From positions 62,001-126,000 of the forward strand of contig NZ_JABBNB010000004.1 of assembly GCF_012933505.1 (NCBI RefSeq): a DNA stretch of 64,000 nucleotides. The letters run 5' to 3'. Position 1 is the first letter of the stretch, and each line of letters begins with the position of its first letter. This document shows, in pieces, positions 18,925 to 27,057 of this stretch. The notes beneath the pieces were generated by a model. It was not told the origin of the DNA. It saw nothing but the letters and a program-made list of their open reading frames with translations, and did not search any database. The position numbers and the translations under genes were made by a program. This stretch comes from Gordonia asplenii. Its GTDB lineage: Bacteria; Actinomycetota; Actinomycetes; Mycobacteriales; Mycobacteriaceae.

Positions 18925-18985
18925 TTCGTCCGAATACGAGGTCGCCGAGGGCAGGTTGCCCTCGGCGACCGGACTATCGGACGAA
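18925..18985. repeat. Intergenic hairpin with nested stems (second copy of CGTCCGA type)
   Basis: Outer arms TTCGTCCGA (18925-18933) and TCGGACGAA (18977-18985) enclose a perfect 14-bp stem GGTCGCCGAGGGCA at 18940-18953 with its complement at 18957-18970. It sits between convergent marR and hydrolase genes and could stop both transcripts. The outer arm matches the hairpin at 2488-2560. Confidence 0.65.
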
Positions 18986-19005
18986 TCTCGTCGGATGCGA
19001 CGACG

Positions 19006-19809
19006 TCAGTCGGCCAAGAAGCCCGCGACCGCGGCGCTGGTCGCCTCGGTCTGCTCCACCTGCGGAATGTGTCCGGCGCCGGGGATGACTGCCACGCGAC
19101 TGTCGCCGATCCCGGCGGCGAAGTCGTCGGCGTAGGCCACCGACACCAGTCGGTCCTGCTCGCCCCAGACGATCAGCGTGGGCGCGCTGATGCGATGCAG
19201 GCGACCCCGTAGCCCCTTGTCCGGGATCGGCCAGACGAATTTGCCGGTGCACCCCAAGGCCCACACCATCCCGGCGCCCGCGGCGACGGCCTCGTCGGGA
19301 TCGTCGGGGAGTGCCAGCATCGCCGCGGCGGCCCGGCCGGCTGGGTCGGCGAACAGCAGTTCGGGCAGTCGATCCGGCGCCGCGGTGATCCAGTTCGCCA
19401 CCGGATGGTCGTCGCGCCACAATCCGACCGGATCGAGGAGCACGACCTTGCTGAACTGACGGGGAAACGACGCCGCGAGTTCGGCCGCGAGCATCCCGCC
19501 GAACGATTGGCCGACCAGTATCGGACGATCGAGCTCGAGTTTGCGCAACGCTTCCTCGTACATCAACACGACCTGCCACAGGTCGTCGACCCGATGAATC
19601 GCATAGGGGTCCGACGGCGACGTCCCGGGAAACTCGGGCGCGTAGACGGTGTAACGCTGCGCGAGATCCTCCAGGAATCCGTCCCAGGCCAATCCCGCCG
19701 ACGGATGCAGGTACACGAGGGCGGGCCCGGATCCCACGACTTTGAACCGGAGCCGCAGGCTCTCGTTCCATACGTCGACGACGCGCTCGCCGATGATCGA
19801 GGTGGTCAT
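19006..19809 (-). CDS. Alpha/beta hydrolase of the aromatic degradation cluster
   Basis: 267 residues from ATG 19809, which overlaps the monooxygenase stop (ATGA) and has a GGAG site. Nucleophile Ser is in GQSFGG, the acid Asp is in WGEQDRL and the His is in PGAGHIPQVE. It is the last gene of a minus-strand operon with a luciferase-like monooxygenase, flavin reductase, extradiol dioxygenase and ferredoxin. A second hydrolase on the other strand looks like the C-C hydrolase, so this one may cleave an ester or a different ring-fission product. Confidence 0.85.
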   Translation of the reverse strand: MTTSIIGERVVDVWNESLRLRFKVVGSGPALVYLHPSAGLAWDGFLEDLAQRYTVYAPEFPGTSPSDPYAIHRVDDLWQVVLMYEEALRKLELDRPILVGQSFGGMLAAELAASFPRQFSKVVLLDPVGLWRDDHPVANWITAAPDRLPELLFADPAGRAAAAMLALPDDPDEAVAAGAGMVWALGCTGKFVWPIPDKGLRGRLHRISAPTLIVWGEQDRLVSVAYADDFAAGIGDSRVAVIPGAGHIPQVEQTEATSAAVAGFLAD

Positions 19810-21089
19810 GCTCGTGCTCCCGTCAGAGTGGCCGTGCTCTGCAGATCGGCCGATGAAAGTGGTATCCCGCCGAGCCGTTGCGGCCACCAGTGGTGCTCAT
19901 AGCCCTCGTCGGACCACAGCGCCTGCAGCCGAGGCAGGACGGCGGTTGAGAAGAGGTCGATGTTCTCTTCGGCGAGGTCGTGCGGCATCGAGCCGAATTG
20001 CAGCATGGCGTGCAGATTGCCGATCCGGTATTCGCGCGCATGCGACAGCAGTGTCTCGGCGACCGTGTCCGGCGATCCGCAGACGATCGAGCCGGCCTCC
20101 ATCAGCTCGCTGAACGAGGCGGTCTTCATCTTGGAGTAGATGCCGAAGTCGCCGGGATCGCGCATGATCGCCTCGACGCCGCGGATATCGATGCCTCCCG
20201 GCAGCGCGAGGCGCTCCATCGGGATCGAGCCGATGCCCTTCTGGAAGAAGTACTCGGCGTGCTCGGCGAACAGCGCCTCGGCTTTCGCGTCGGTGTCGGC
20301 GACGCAGATCGTCTGCATGAAGCCCATCCGGTACGGGTTGGCATCCTTGCCCAGACGGTCGGCGGTCTCCCAGAACCGGTCGAAGATGCGGCGACCGGCC
20401 ACCTTGAGGCCGAACCAGCCGAAGTAGTTGAATCCGAACTCCCGATCCAGGGTGAACTCCATCGTCCGCGGGTTGCCGATGCCGGTGATCCACACCGGCG
20501 GAAGGGGATCCTGCTGGATCGGCTTGGGCCAGATGTTGACCGCGGCGTGCTGCGCCGTTCGACCGTTCCAGGCGAACGGTTCTCTGGCGCTCCACGCCTT
20601 GAGCACCAGCTCGAGGCTCTCGTCGAACCGCTGGCGGGTCTGGGCGGGCGGCACGCTGTTGTTGATGTTCGCGTCGTAGGCGAGACCCACCGGGAAGCCG
20701 CTGACCAGCCGGCCGTTCGAGATGCAGTCGATCATCGCCAGTTCCTCGGCGACCCGCAGCGGTTCGCGGGACTTGCCCAGCGAGCGGCCGACCGGATAGA
20801 TGGCGGTGTCGATGCCCTCGATTTCGGTGGCGTAGGCGAGCACGGCCTCGATGATGTCCGGATTGGGCACCATGTCGTAGGAACTCTGCCCGTGCTCGGT
20901 GACGGTCAGCCCGTCGAACCCGCGGCGCGCGGCGAACATCAGTTCGTCGAGTGCGGACCGAAACGCGCCGGCCACTCTGTTCGGGGTGGTGACGTCGAAA
21001 TACGGTGTCGTGATGACGGATTCATGCTTCTGTTCGAAGTCGTCCGGCAGCTCCCGATACGGAACCTGTTGGAAATAGGTGACTTTCAT
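19806..21089 (-). CDS. Luciferase-like (LLM) flavin-dependent monooxygenase
   Basis: 427 residues with the bacterial luciferase fold: FQQVPYRELPDDF at the start, TVTEHGQSSYD, SNGRLVSGFPVG near residue 125, and PPVWITGIGNP near residue 198. It uses reduced FMN supplied by a reductase. A strong AGGAG site lies 6 bp before the ATG. It sits in an operon with a flavin reductase and an extradiol dioxygenase, which implies it hydroxylates or cleaves an aromatic or heterocyclic substrate ahead of ring opening. That role is inferred. Confidence 0.85.
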   Translation of the reverse strand: MKVTYFQQVPYRELPDDFEQKHESVITTPYFDVTTPNRVAGAFRSALDELMFAARRGFDGLTVTEHGQSSYDMVPNPDIIEAVLAYATEIEGIDTAIYPVGRSLGKSREPLRVAEELAMIDCISNGRLVSGFPVGLAYDANINNSVPPAQTRQRFDESLELVLKAWSAREPFAWNGRTAQHAAVNIWPKPIQQDPLPPVWITGIGNPRTMEFTLDREFGFNYFGWFGLKVAGRRIFDRFWETADRLGKDANPYRMGFMQTICVADTDAKAEALFAEHAEYFFQKGIGSIPMERLALPGGIDIRGVEAIMRDPGDFGIYSKMKTASFSELMEAGSIVCGSPDTVAETLLSHAREYRIGNLHAMLQFGSMPHDLAEENIDLFSTAVLPRLQALWSDEGYEHHWWPQRLGGIPLSSADLQSTATLTGARA

Positions 21090-21123
21090 CGGTTTCTCCT
21101 AGTGGTTGATGGGCTGGTGTAGG

Positions 21124-21765
21124 TCAGATGTCGAGGGGGTCGTCGGTGATACCGGCGTCGGCGATGGCGTGCAGCCGATGCACTCGGTCGACCCATTCGG
21201 CCGCCGGTCTGCCGTCGAATGCGACGGTGCGCGGCAATTGCAGAAGTTTGAGGCCGGGCCGGCGGAACTCGCCGCGGTGGAATGTCAGCGGATCCAGCCG
21301 GCGGGCGTCGTAACGACGGATCTGCCCGACGATGAGGACGTGATCGCCGCCGTCGTAGGTCTGCCAGGGATCGCAGTGCAGCCAGGCCGTCGAACCGAGG
21401 ATGCGCGGCGGCGCCGACGCCGTGTCGTGCCAGGGCACCGACAGACCGTCGATCGGCTTGCCCGCGAAGGCGAGTGCGATGTCGAGCTGGTTGGCGGAGA
21501 GGATGTTGACGGTGAACGGTCGGGACTGCAGGCCGGCGCACGCCCGGGCCGAGCGGGCGACCGAGATCAGCGCGAGCGGCGGATCCATCGACACCGAGGT
21601 GAACGAGTTCATGGTCGCGCCGCGGGGGTTGCCGTCGTCGTCGCGGTAGGTGACGACGGTGACTCCGGTCGAGAACTCGCCGAAGGCGCGGCGCAGTTGC
21701 GTGACGTCGAGCGCCGGGGGAGTGCCCGATTCGGTCGAGGTTTGATGAGATCTGTTGGTACTCAT
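21124..21765 (-). CDS. Flavin reductase (HpaC/HsaB-type)
   Basis: Reduces FMN or FAD with NAD(P)H for the monooxygenase. From ATG 21765 (AGGA site) it is 213 residues. Residues 20-180 form the split-barrel flavin reductase domain: LRRAFGEFSTGVTVVTY, GATMNSFTSVSMDPPL and FTVNILSANQ. A further 35 C-terminal residues follow. It lies between monooxygenase and dioxygenase genes in the same operon. Confidence 0.9.
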   Translation of the reverse strand: MSTNRSHQTSTESGTPPALDVTQLRRAFGEFSTGVTVVTYRDDDGNPRGATMNSFTSVSMDPPLALISVARSARACAGLQSRPFTVNILSANQLDIALAFAGKPIDGLSVPWHDTASAPPRILGSTAWLHCDPWQTYDGGDHVLIVGQIRRYDARRLDPLTFHRGEFRRPGLKLLQLPRTVAFDGRPAAEWVDRVHRLHAIADAGITDDPLDI

Positions 21766-21784
21766 GGTGATTCCTCGCATGAGG

Positions 21785-22699
21785 CTAGGTGACGACGTTG
21801 AGGAAGTCGGGGTCGAGTTCCCGATGCGTGTAGTTGATGCCGCGCGCGGCGCTGTCCATCGTCCAGGTGACGGTGCGGAAATCCGGTCCGGTGCGGTAGC
21901 CACCGGCGAACACTTCGTTGCGGTTGCCCGCCGGATCGAAGAAGTAGATCGTCTCGCCGCGCGTGATGCCGTGGCGGGCTGGACCGAAGTCGATCGGGAC
22001 GTCGTGCATCGAGAAGATGTCGCCGGCCCGCAACAGGGAACTCCAGTCGTCGACGTGGTAGGCGAAGTGGTGGAGTTTGCCCTGCTCGCCCTTGACGAAC
22101 GCGATGTCGTGCGGCTGCTCGCCGCAGAACATCCACGAGCCCACGAGTTCGTCGTTGTCGGGGCCGCCGACGAGGTGTTCGGCGGCCCGGAAACCGAGCA
22201 CCTCGGCGAAGAAGCGTTCCAGGAGAACAGGATCCTCGGTGGTGATCAGCGTGTGGTCGAGCCGGGGAACGCCGATTCCGCGCAGTCCTTCGCGCGGCCA
22301 CGGATCGGGGTTCCAGTTGCCGGTCGAGTTTCCGAGGTACTCGACGTCGTGATAGAGCTCCAAGGTGTGTTCGGAGGGCAGGGTGATGCGCAGCCCGTCG
22401 CCGACACCGATGTTGTCGCCCTTGCTCATTCGCTCCACCCGGGCGCCGAATGCCGAGGCTTTGGTCTCGTACTCGTCGAGGTCGGCGGACTCGGCGACCT
22501 TGTATCCGAGTTTCACCAGCCCGACGCCGCCCTCTTCCAGGACGACCGAGTGGTGGTCGTGCTCGTCCCACGACTTCAGATACAGTCGGCCGTCCTCGTC
22601 GGCGACGGTGTCCATGCCGAGGGTGTCGCGGTAGTGATCGGCGGATGCGGCCAGGTCGGTCACCCGCACGTGCACATAGCCCAGTCTGATTACGCTCAT
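21785..22699 (-). CDS. Extradiol (meta-cleavage) catechol 2,3-dioxygenase
   Basis: Ring-opens a catechol next to its hydroxyls using Fe(II) and O2. From ATG 22699 it is 304 residues with two vicinal-oxygen-chelate domains, as in DmpB/XylE. Iron ligands appear as His in VPRLDHTLIT, His in LHHFAYHVDD and Glu in PAGNRNEVFAGGY. The start overlaps the ferredoxin stop (ATGA), and GAGAAG lies upstream. Its yellow product would go to the hydrolase at 23335. Confidence 0.93.
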   Translation of the reverse strand: MSVIRLGYVHVRVTDLAASADHYRDTLGMDTVADEDGRLYLKSWDEHDHHSVVLEEGGVGLVKLGYKVAESADLDEYETKASAFGARVERMSKGDNIGVGDGLRITLPSEHTLELYHDVEYLGNSTGNWNPDPWPREGLRGIGVPRLDHTLITTEDPVLLERFFAEVLGFRAAEHLVGGPDNDELVGSWMFCGEQPHDIAFVKGEQGKLHHFAYHVDDWSSLLRAGDIFSMHDVPIDFGPARHGITRGETIYFFDPAGNRNEVFAGGYRTGPDFRTVTWTMDSAARGINYTHRELDPDFLNVVT

Positions 22700-23088
22700 T
22701 TCTTCTCTCCGTTGTCCCCGGCGTGTGCGCCGGTGGTGGGAATGGAACCGAAAACCGCGCGCAGGCAGTCCTTTTCGGATAGCCGGATCGTCGCCTCGCC
22801 CACCGGACGTGCGCGGCACGGCAGACATTTGCCGTCGGTGACCTCGGCGTCGGACAGCACCGTGCCGGCAATCGCGCAGGTGTAGGCGACGGCGCCGTCG
22901 ACGAGGTCGGCCTTGCATGCTCCGCACCCGCCGCGCCGGCAGAGGTAGCGCGTTCGCAGGCCGTTGCGGCGCACCGCCTCGACGATCGATTCGCCGGGCA
23001 GTACGGCGAGTGTCACGTCGTCGGGCAGGATCCGCACCGACGTCGCCTCGTCAGGGTGATCACCTTGTTGCACAAGGATTTTCGTCAT
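22696..23088 (-). CDS. Plant-type [2Fe-2S] ferredoxin (XylT/DmpQ-like by context)
   Basis: 130 residues. The cluster-binding pattern is C-x4-C-x2-C in YLCRRGGCGACK with more Cys in KCLPCR. In toluene and phenol pathways a similar ferredoxin next to catechol 2,3-dioxygenase re-reduces its oxidised iron, and that role is likely here. The C-terminal 30 residues extend past the domain. ATG 23088 has a GAAGGTG site; a GTG at 23094 is possible. It is first in the minus-strand operon. Confidence 0.85.
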   Translation of the reverse strand: MTKILVQQGDHPDEATSVRILPDDVTLAVLPGESIVEAVRRNGLRTRYLCRRGGCGACKADLVDGAVAYTCAIAGTVLSDAEVTDGKCLPCRARPVGEATIRLSEKDCLRAVFGSIPTTGAHAGDNGEKK

Positions 23089-23334
23089 CGTCACACCTTC
23101 GTTTCGGTGTCGACGTGCCGCGGTTCGGCGACGTCGTAGCGATGACTGTAGGAGCCCGCATCCCCCGGTTCGATCCGCTACGCGCGGACATCAGCCGTTG
23201 TGCGCAAGCAATTGTGACCGATCCGACAGATGGCATTGATCACCCGATCCGGTGCGTGCCACATTCAGAACTGCGAACAGCGGCGCACCGTCCGCACGCG
23301 CGGAATCGAATGCCCGGACCACCGAGGAGTAACA

Positions 23335-24168
23335 ATGACTACCACCGTCTCGCCCGAGATCGGAAAGACGATCGACGTGAACGGCCTGATGACCAATTAC
23401 CACGACGAAGGCACGGGCGCACCGGTCCTGCTGATCCACGGATCTGGGCCCGGAGTGTCGGCGTGGGCGAACTGGCGTCTGACCATCCCCGAACTGGCCA
23501 AGCGGCATCGGGTGATAGCTCCCGACATCGCCGGGTTCGGCTACACCGAGCGTCCCGACGGCGCGCGGTACGACGCCGACGCGTGGCTGGCGCATCTGGT
23601 CGGATTCCTCGACGCACTCGCACTGGAGCGGGTCAGCGTCGTCGGCAACAGTTTCGGCGGGGCGCTCGCATTGCGGCTGGCCACCACCTGTCCCGAGCGC
23701 GTCGATCGGCTGGTGCTGATGGGCAGTGTCGGTGTGCTGTTTCCGATCACACCCGGACTGGAGGCGGTGTGGGGTTACGAGCCGTCGGTGCCGAACATGC
23801 GACGGCTGCTCGACGTATTCGCCTACGATCCGCGCTATGCCACCGATGAACTCGCCGAATTGCGTTATCGAGCCTCGACGCGCTCGGGCGTGCAGGAGTC
23901 GTACGCGGCGATGTTTCCGGCGCCCCGACAGGCGAAAGTGACAGAGATGGCCGTCGCCGAGTCGGCCATCGCCGCGTTGCCGAACGAGACTCTCATCGTC
24001 CACGGCCGCGACGATCAGGTGATTCCGTTGGCGAACAGCAGGCGCCTGCTCGATTTGATTCCGCGCTCGCAGTTGCATGTGTTCGCGGAGTGCGGACACT
24101 GGGTGCAGATCGAACACACCGATCGCTTCAACATGCTCGTCGACGCATTCCTGCGTGGCCTGCTGTGA
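23335..24168 (+). CDS. Meta-cleavage product C-C hydrolase (DmpD/XylF/TodF-type)
   Basis: Hydrolyses the 2-hydroxymuconate-semialdehyde-type product of extradiol cleavage. From ATG 23335 (GAGGAG site) it is 277 residues. IHGSGPGVSAWANW is the oxyanion-hole region typical of this subfamily; the nucleophile is in GNSFGG, the Asp in HGRDDQVIP and the His in ECGHWVQIEH. It is transcribed away from the dioxygenase operon, with about 245 bp between them for shared control by the AraC gene downstream. Confidence 0.92.
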   Translation: MTTTVSPEIGKTIDVNGLMTNYHDEGTGAPVLLIHGSGPGVSAWANWRLTIPELAKRHRVIAPDIAGFGYTERPDGARYDADAWLAHLVGFLDALALERVSVVGNSFGGALALRLATTCPERVDRLVLMGSVGVLFPITPGLEAVWGYEPSVPNMRRLLDVFAYDPRYATDELAELRYRASTRSGVQESYAAMFPAPRQAKVTEMAVAESAIAALPNETLIVHGRDDQVIPLANSRRLLDLIPRSQLHVFAECGHWVQIEHTDRFNMLVDAFLRGLL

Positions 24169-24190
24169 TCCACGGACCGGGTGATAGGCC

Positions 24191-25168
24191 ATGACCGACG
24201 GATCGTCGTCGACGTCGCGGTGGACGCACATCACGATCGCGTCCACCGACCGCGACGATGCGGTGGAACAGATCTCCGCCGTCTTCAGTCCGCACCGGCT
24301 CGACGTCGTCGGCGCCGCCGACGATCTCGACGTGCGGTTGCGTGCTCGGCACAGCGACGAACTGACGGTCGCCGAACTCAGCCATGGCGCCGAGGTAGTG
24401 GTCCATCCCGGCCTGCTGAGCACGTATTACGAGATCAACGTGCCGCTCGTCGGCACCACCGTGACCCGCAACGGCACCATCGAGGTCGAGACCTCGCCGA
24501 CGCGGGCCGCCATTCTCGCGCCGATCGCGGAGTCGCACATGCTGTGGAGCCCCGGCTGTGTGCAGCTGGCCGTGAAGGTGCGGCGCAGCGTCGTCGATCG
24601 TGCTCTGGAAGCGCATCTGGGCGCACCGCCGGACGAGGTCGTGGACTTCGAGGTCGGCTTCGACGTCGGGTCCGGGGCCGGGCGGGACTGGGTTCGGGCG
24701 GTCGGACTGCTTCGCAACGCGATCGACGCGGGCGCCCCTGAACTGGTCGTGCGCCCGCTCGAGGAGTTGGTCGTCGGTCAACTGCTGATCGCGCAGCGAA
24801 ACAACTACAGTCTGCGGTTGACCGGCGCCCCCAGGCCGGTGCGCCCTCGTTCGATCAGCCGGGTCATCGACCTGATCGACGCCGACTACGCCACACCGTT
24901 GACCGTGGCGCAGATGGCCCGGACCGCCGGGATGAGCGTCCGATCACTGCAGGCCGCGTTCGCCGAACATCTGCAGACGACGCCGATGGAATACGTCCGC
25001 AGGGTGCGGCTGGGCCGCGCCCACCAGGAGTTGTTGAGCGCGAGCCCCGGTGACGGCATCTCCGTCGCCGACGTCGCCTTCGCGCACGGATTCGGTCATC
25101 TGTCGAGATTCGCGGCCGCCTATCGCGCGCAATACGGCGAGAGTCCGTCGGAGACCCTGCGCAGGTGA
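24191..25168 (+). CDS. AraC/XylS-family activator
   Basis: 325 residues. The C-terminal 100 residues are a double HTH: VIDLIDADYATPLTVAQMARTAGMSVRSLQAAFAEH and ISVADVAFAHGFGHLSRFAAAYRAQYGESPSETLR. The N-terminal 220 residues are a ligand-sensing AraC-binding-like domain. It follows the C-C hydrolase by 22 bp and probably activates both arms of the aromatic cluster in response to an aromatic inducer. Confidence 0.92.
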   Translation: MTDGSSSTSRWTHITIASTDRDDAVEQISAVFSPHRLDVVGAADDLDVRLRARHSDELTVAELSHGAEVVVHPGLLSTYYEINVPLVGTTVTRNGTIEVETSPTRAAILAPIAESHMLWSPGCVQLAVKVRRSVVDRALEAHLGAPPDEVVDFEVGFDVGSGAGRDWVRAVGLLRNAIDAGAPELVVRPLEELVVGQLLIAQRNNYSLRLTGAPRPVRPRSISRVIDLIDADYATPLTVAQMARTAGMSVRSLQAAFAEHLQTTPMEYVRRVRLGRAHQELLSASPGDGISVADVAFAHGFGHLSRFAAAYRAQYGESPSETLRR

Positions 25169-25173
25169 GCCGC

Positions 25174-25944
25174 CTACTGCGCGATCACTTTATTGACTTG
25201 CCGTGACACGAAATTCGGCACGAACTTGCTGGCATTGCTCAGCAGCGTCGTCTGCAGTCCCACCGAGTAGTGCGTGCGGTGCAGCAGCTTGTCACTGGCG
25301 TCGGGGTGTACCGAGGTCCAGATGCGATCCGCGACCTGCTCGGGCGTGATCCGCACACCGAGCGTCTTGGTCGACTTCGCGTCGGTCTCGGCCAGCGCGG
25401 TCTTCGCCCACAGCGGCCAGATCCCGACGACGCGGATGTCGTAGGGTTCCCACTCCAATTCCAGCGCCTCGGTGAGTCCGGCGACGTAGAACTTCGACGC
25501 GCTGTAGGTGGCGATGTCGGGCTGGCCGTAGATCGCTGACGCCGAGGAGATGTTCACCAGATGTGAGCCCTCGGTGTCGCGCAGGTAAGGAAAGGCCGCC
25601 TGGGCGCCCAGGGTCACGCCGAGAACGTCGATCTCGATCTGCCGCTTGACGGCATCGGGCGAGATCTCGTGCAGTGCACCACCGACGAGGATGCCCGCGT
25701 TATTGTCGAGGACGTCGAGCTTTCCGCCGGTGTGCGACGTGAAATCGGCCAGCGCCTGCTCCCATTGCTTCTCGTCGCGCACGTCGAGCGTGCCGACGAT
25801 GAACTCGGGGTTGGCGGTCTGCACGGCGTCGAGTGCCTTCCGGTCGACGTCGTAGACGCCGACGGTCCAGCCTTCGCGGGCGAAACGCTGCGCGGTGGCC
25901 AGGCCGATGCCGGCGGCGCCGCCGGAGATGAAGATCGATGGCAT
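25174..25944 (-). CDS. Short-chain dehydrogenase/reductase (SDR)
   Basis: 256 residues. The Rossmann NAD(P)-binding motif is GGAAGIGLATA at the N-terminus, NNAG is at about residue 86, and the catalytic Ser-Tyr-Lys are in INISSASAIYGQPDIATYSASKF. It is convergent with the AraC gene. It may act on alcohol or ketone intermediates, but nothing ties it firmly to the aromatic cluster. Confidence 0.92.
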   Translation of the reverse strand: MPSIFISGGAAGIGLATAQRFAREGWTVGVYDVDRKALDAVQTANPEFIVGTLDVRDEKQWEQALADFTSHTGGKLDVLDNNAGILVGGALHEISPDAVKRQIEIDVLGVTLGAQAAFPYLRDTEGSHLVNISSASAIYGQPDIATYSASKFYVAGLTEALELEWEPYDIRVVGIWPLWAKTALAETDAKSTKTLGVRITPEQVADRIWTSVHPDASDKLLHRTHYSVGLQTTLLSNASKFVPNFVSRQVNKVIAQ

Positions 25945-26028
25945 GTGGTGTCCTTCGTTCGGGCGTCTGAAACGGGTGTCAGAGCAATTGTCCGGAATCG
26001 TTTACCTGGCGGTAACTCGATGCTATCG

Positions 26029-26046
26029 TGACAACAATCATTGTCA
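26029..26046 (+). promoter_or_regulatory. Palindromic operator upstream of the diiron oxygenase gene
   Basis: TGACAACAATCATTGTCA is a perfect 6-6-6 palindrome, and a further TTGTCAC half-site lies at 26059-26065. It is in the 168-bp divergent gap between the SDR and AurF-like genes. The size and symmetry fit a TetR-family repressor. No regulator gene is adjacent, so the binder is encoded elsewhere. Confidence 0.6.
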
Positions 26047-26112
26047 TACCATCGAGCGTTGTCACATAGCTTAGCCCGAACTTAGGGCAGCATAACCAGG
26101 AGGTCGATTCGA

Positions 26113-27057
26113 GTGACTGCCACCGTATCTCCCGCAGGTTCCGCAGCAGGCGAGACCGCACCCGACGTGAGTTCCCGCGACGTCGGCGCCAACGAGGTAT
26201 CGCAACGACTGCTCGCGTCCGCGGCGCGGTTGTCGCGCAATGCCATGACCGAGGTCGACTGGGATGCGCCGATGGATCCGGCACAGTACGGGTGCAGCCC
26301 GGAGTGGTCGACGCTGTACGGCACGGACTACTGGGCCGAATTGACGGTCGAGCAACAGGTCACGCTGACCCGGCACGAGTTCGCGTCGATCATGAACGTC
26401 GGCATCTGGTTCGAGATGATCTTGCAAGAGATGGTCATCCGCGATCAGTATCTCGGCAACTACCACGATCCGGAATTCCAGTTCGCGCTCACCGAGGTCG
26501 CCGACGAGTGTCGCCACTCGATCATGTTCGCCAAGGCGTCGGCCAAGATGGTCGGAAAGTCCTATCACCCGTCGAAGAAGGTCGGCCGGCTGGGCAAGAT
26601 GTTCATGCGTACCTCGAAGGACGAGGTCGCCTATGCCGGCATCCTGGTCGCCGAGGAGATTCTCGACGTCTTCCAGCGCGGCTGCATGCGGGATGAGCGC
26701 GTGCTTCCGTTCATCCGGGAAATCAACGAGATTCACGTCCTCGAAGAGTCGCGGCACATGAAATTCGCGCGGGAAGAAGTACGTGAGGCGATGAAGAAGG
26801 TCGGTCCGGTTCGTCGGCAGTGCAGCGCGTTCTACATCGCCGCGGCCGCCGGATTCATCTTCACCAGCCTGGTCCGTCCGCAGGCCTATGCCGACGCCGG
26901 CCTCGACGTCGAGCGTGCCGTGCGAGAAGCCAAGAGCAACGAGCATTTCGCGTCGATGGTCCGCGCGGGTTGTGCGCATCTAATGGAATTCCTCGACGAG
27001 GCCGGCCTGCTCACCAAGCCGGCAGCCCGGATCTACCGCAAAGTGAACATGCTCTGA
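26113..27057 (+). CDS. AurF-like diiron oxygenase (Rv0885-type)
   Basis: 314 residues with ferritin-like diiron ligands: ALTEVADECRHSIMFAK near residue 130 and HVLEESRHMKFA near residue 210, plus Glu in WFEMILQEM. The family includes AurF, which N-oxygenates p-aminobenzoate, but this clade's substrate is unknown. GTG 26113 has an AGGAGG site. Its stop overlaps the fprB start by one base (TGATG). The same pair, Rv0885-fprB, exists in M. tuberculosis, so FprB is the likely electron donor. Confidence 0.88.
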   Translation: MTATVSPAGSAAGETAPDVSSRDVGANEVSQRLLASAARLSRNAMTEVDWDAPMDPAQYGCSPEWSTLYGTDYWAELTVEQQVTLTRHEFASIMNVGIWFEMILQEMVIRDQYLGNYHDPEFQFALTEVADECRHSIMFAKASAKMVGKSYHPSKKVGRLGKMFMRTSKDEVAYAGILVAEEILDVFQRGCMRDERVLPFIREINEIHVLEESRHMKFAREEVREAMKKVGPVRRQCSAFYIAAAAGFIFTSLVRPQAYADAGLDVERAVREAKSNEHFASMVRAGCAHLMEFLDEAGLLTKPAARIYRKVNML

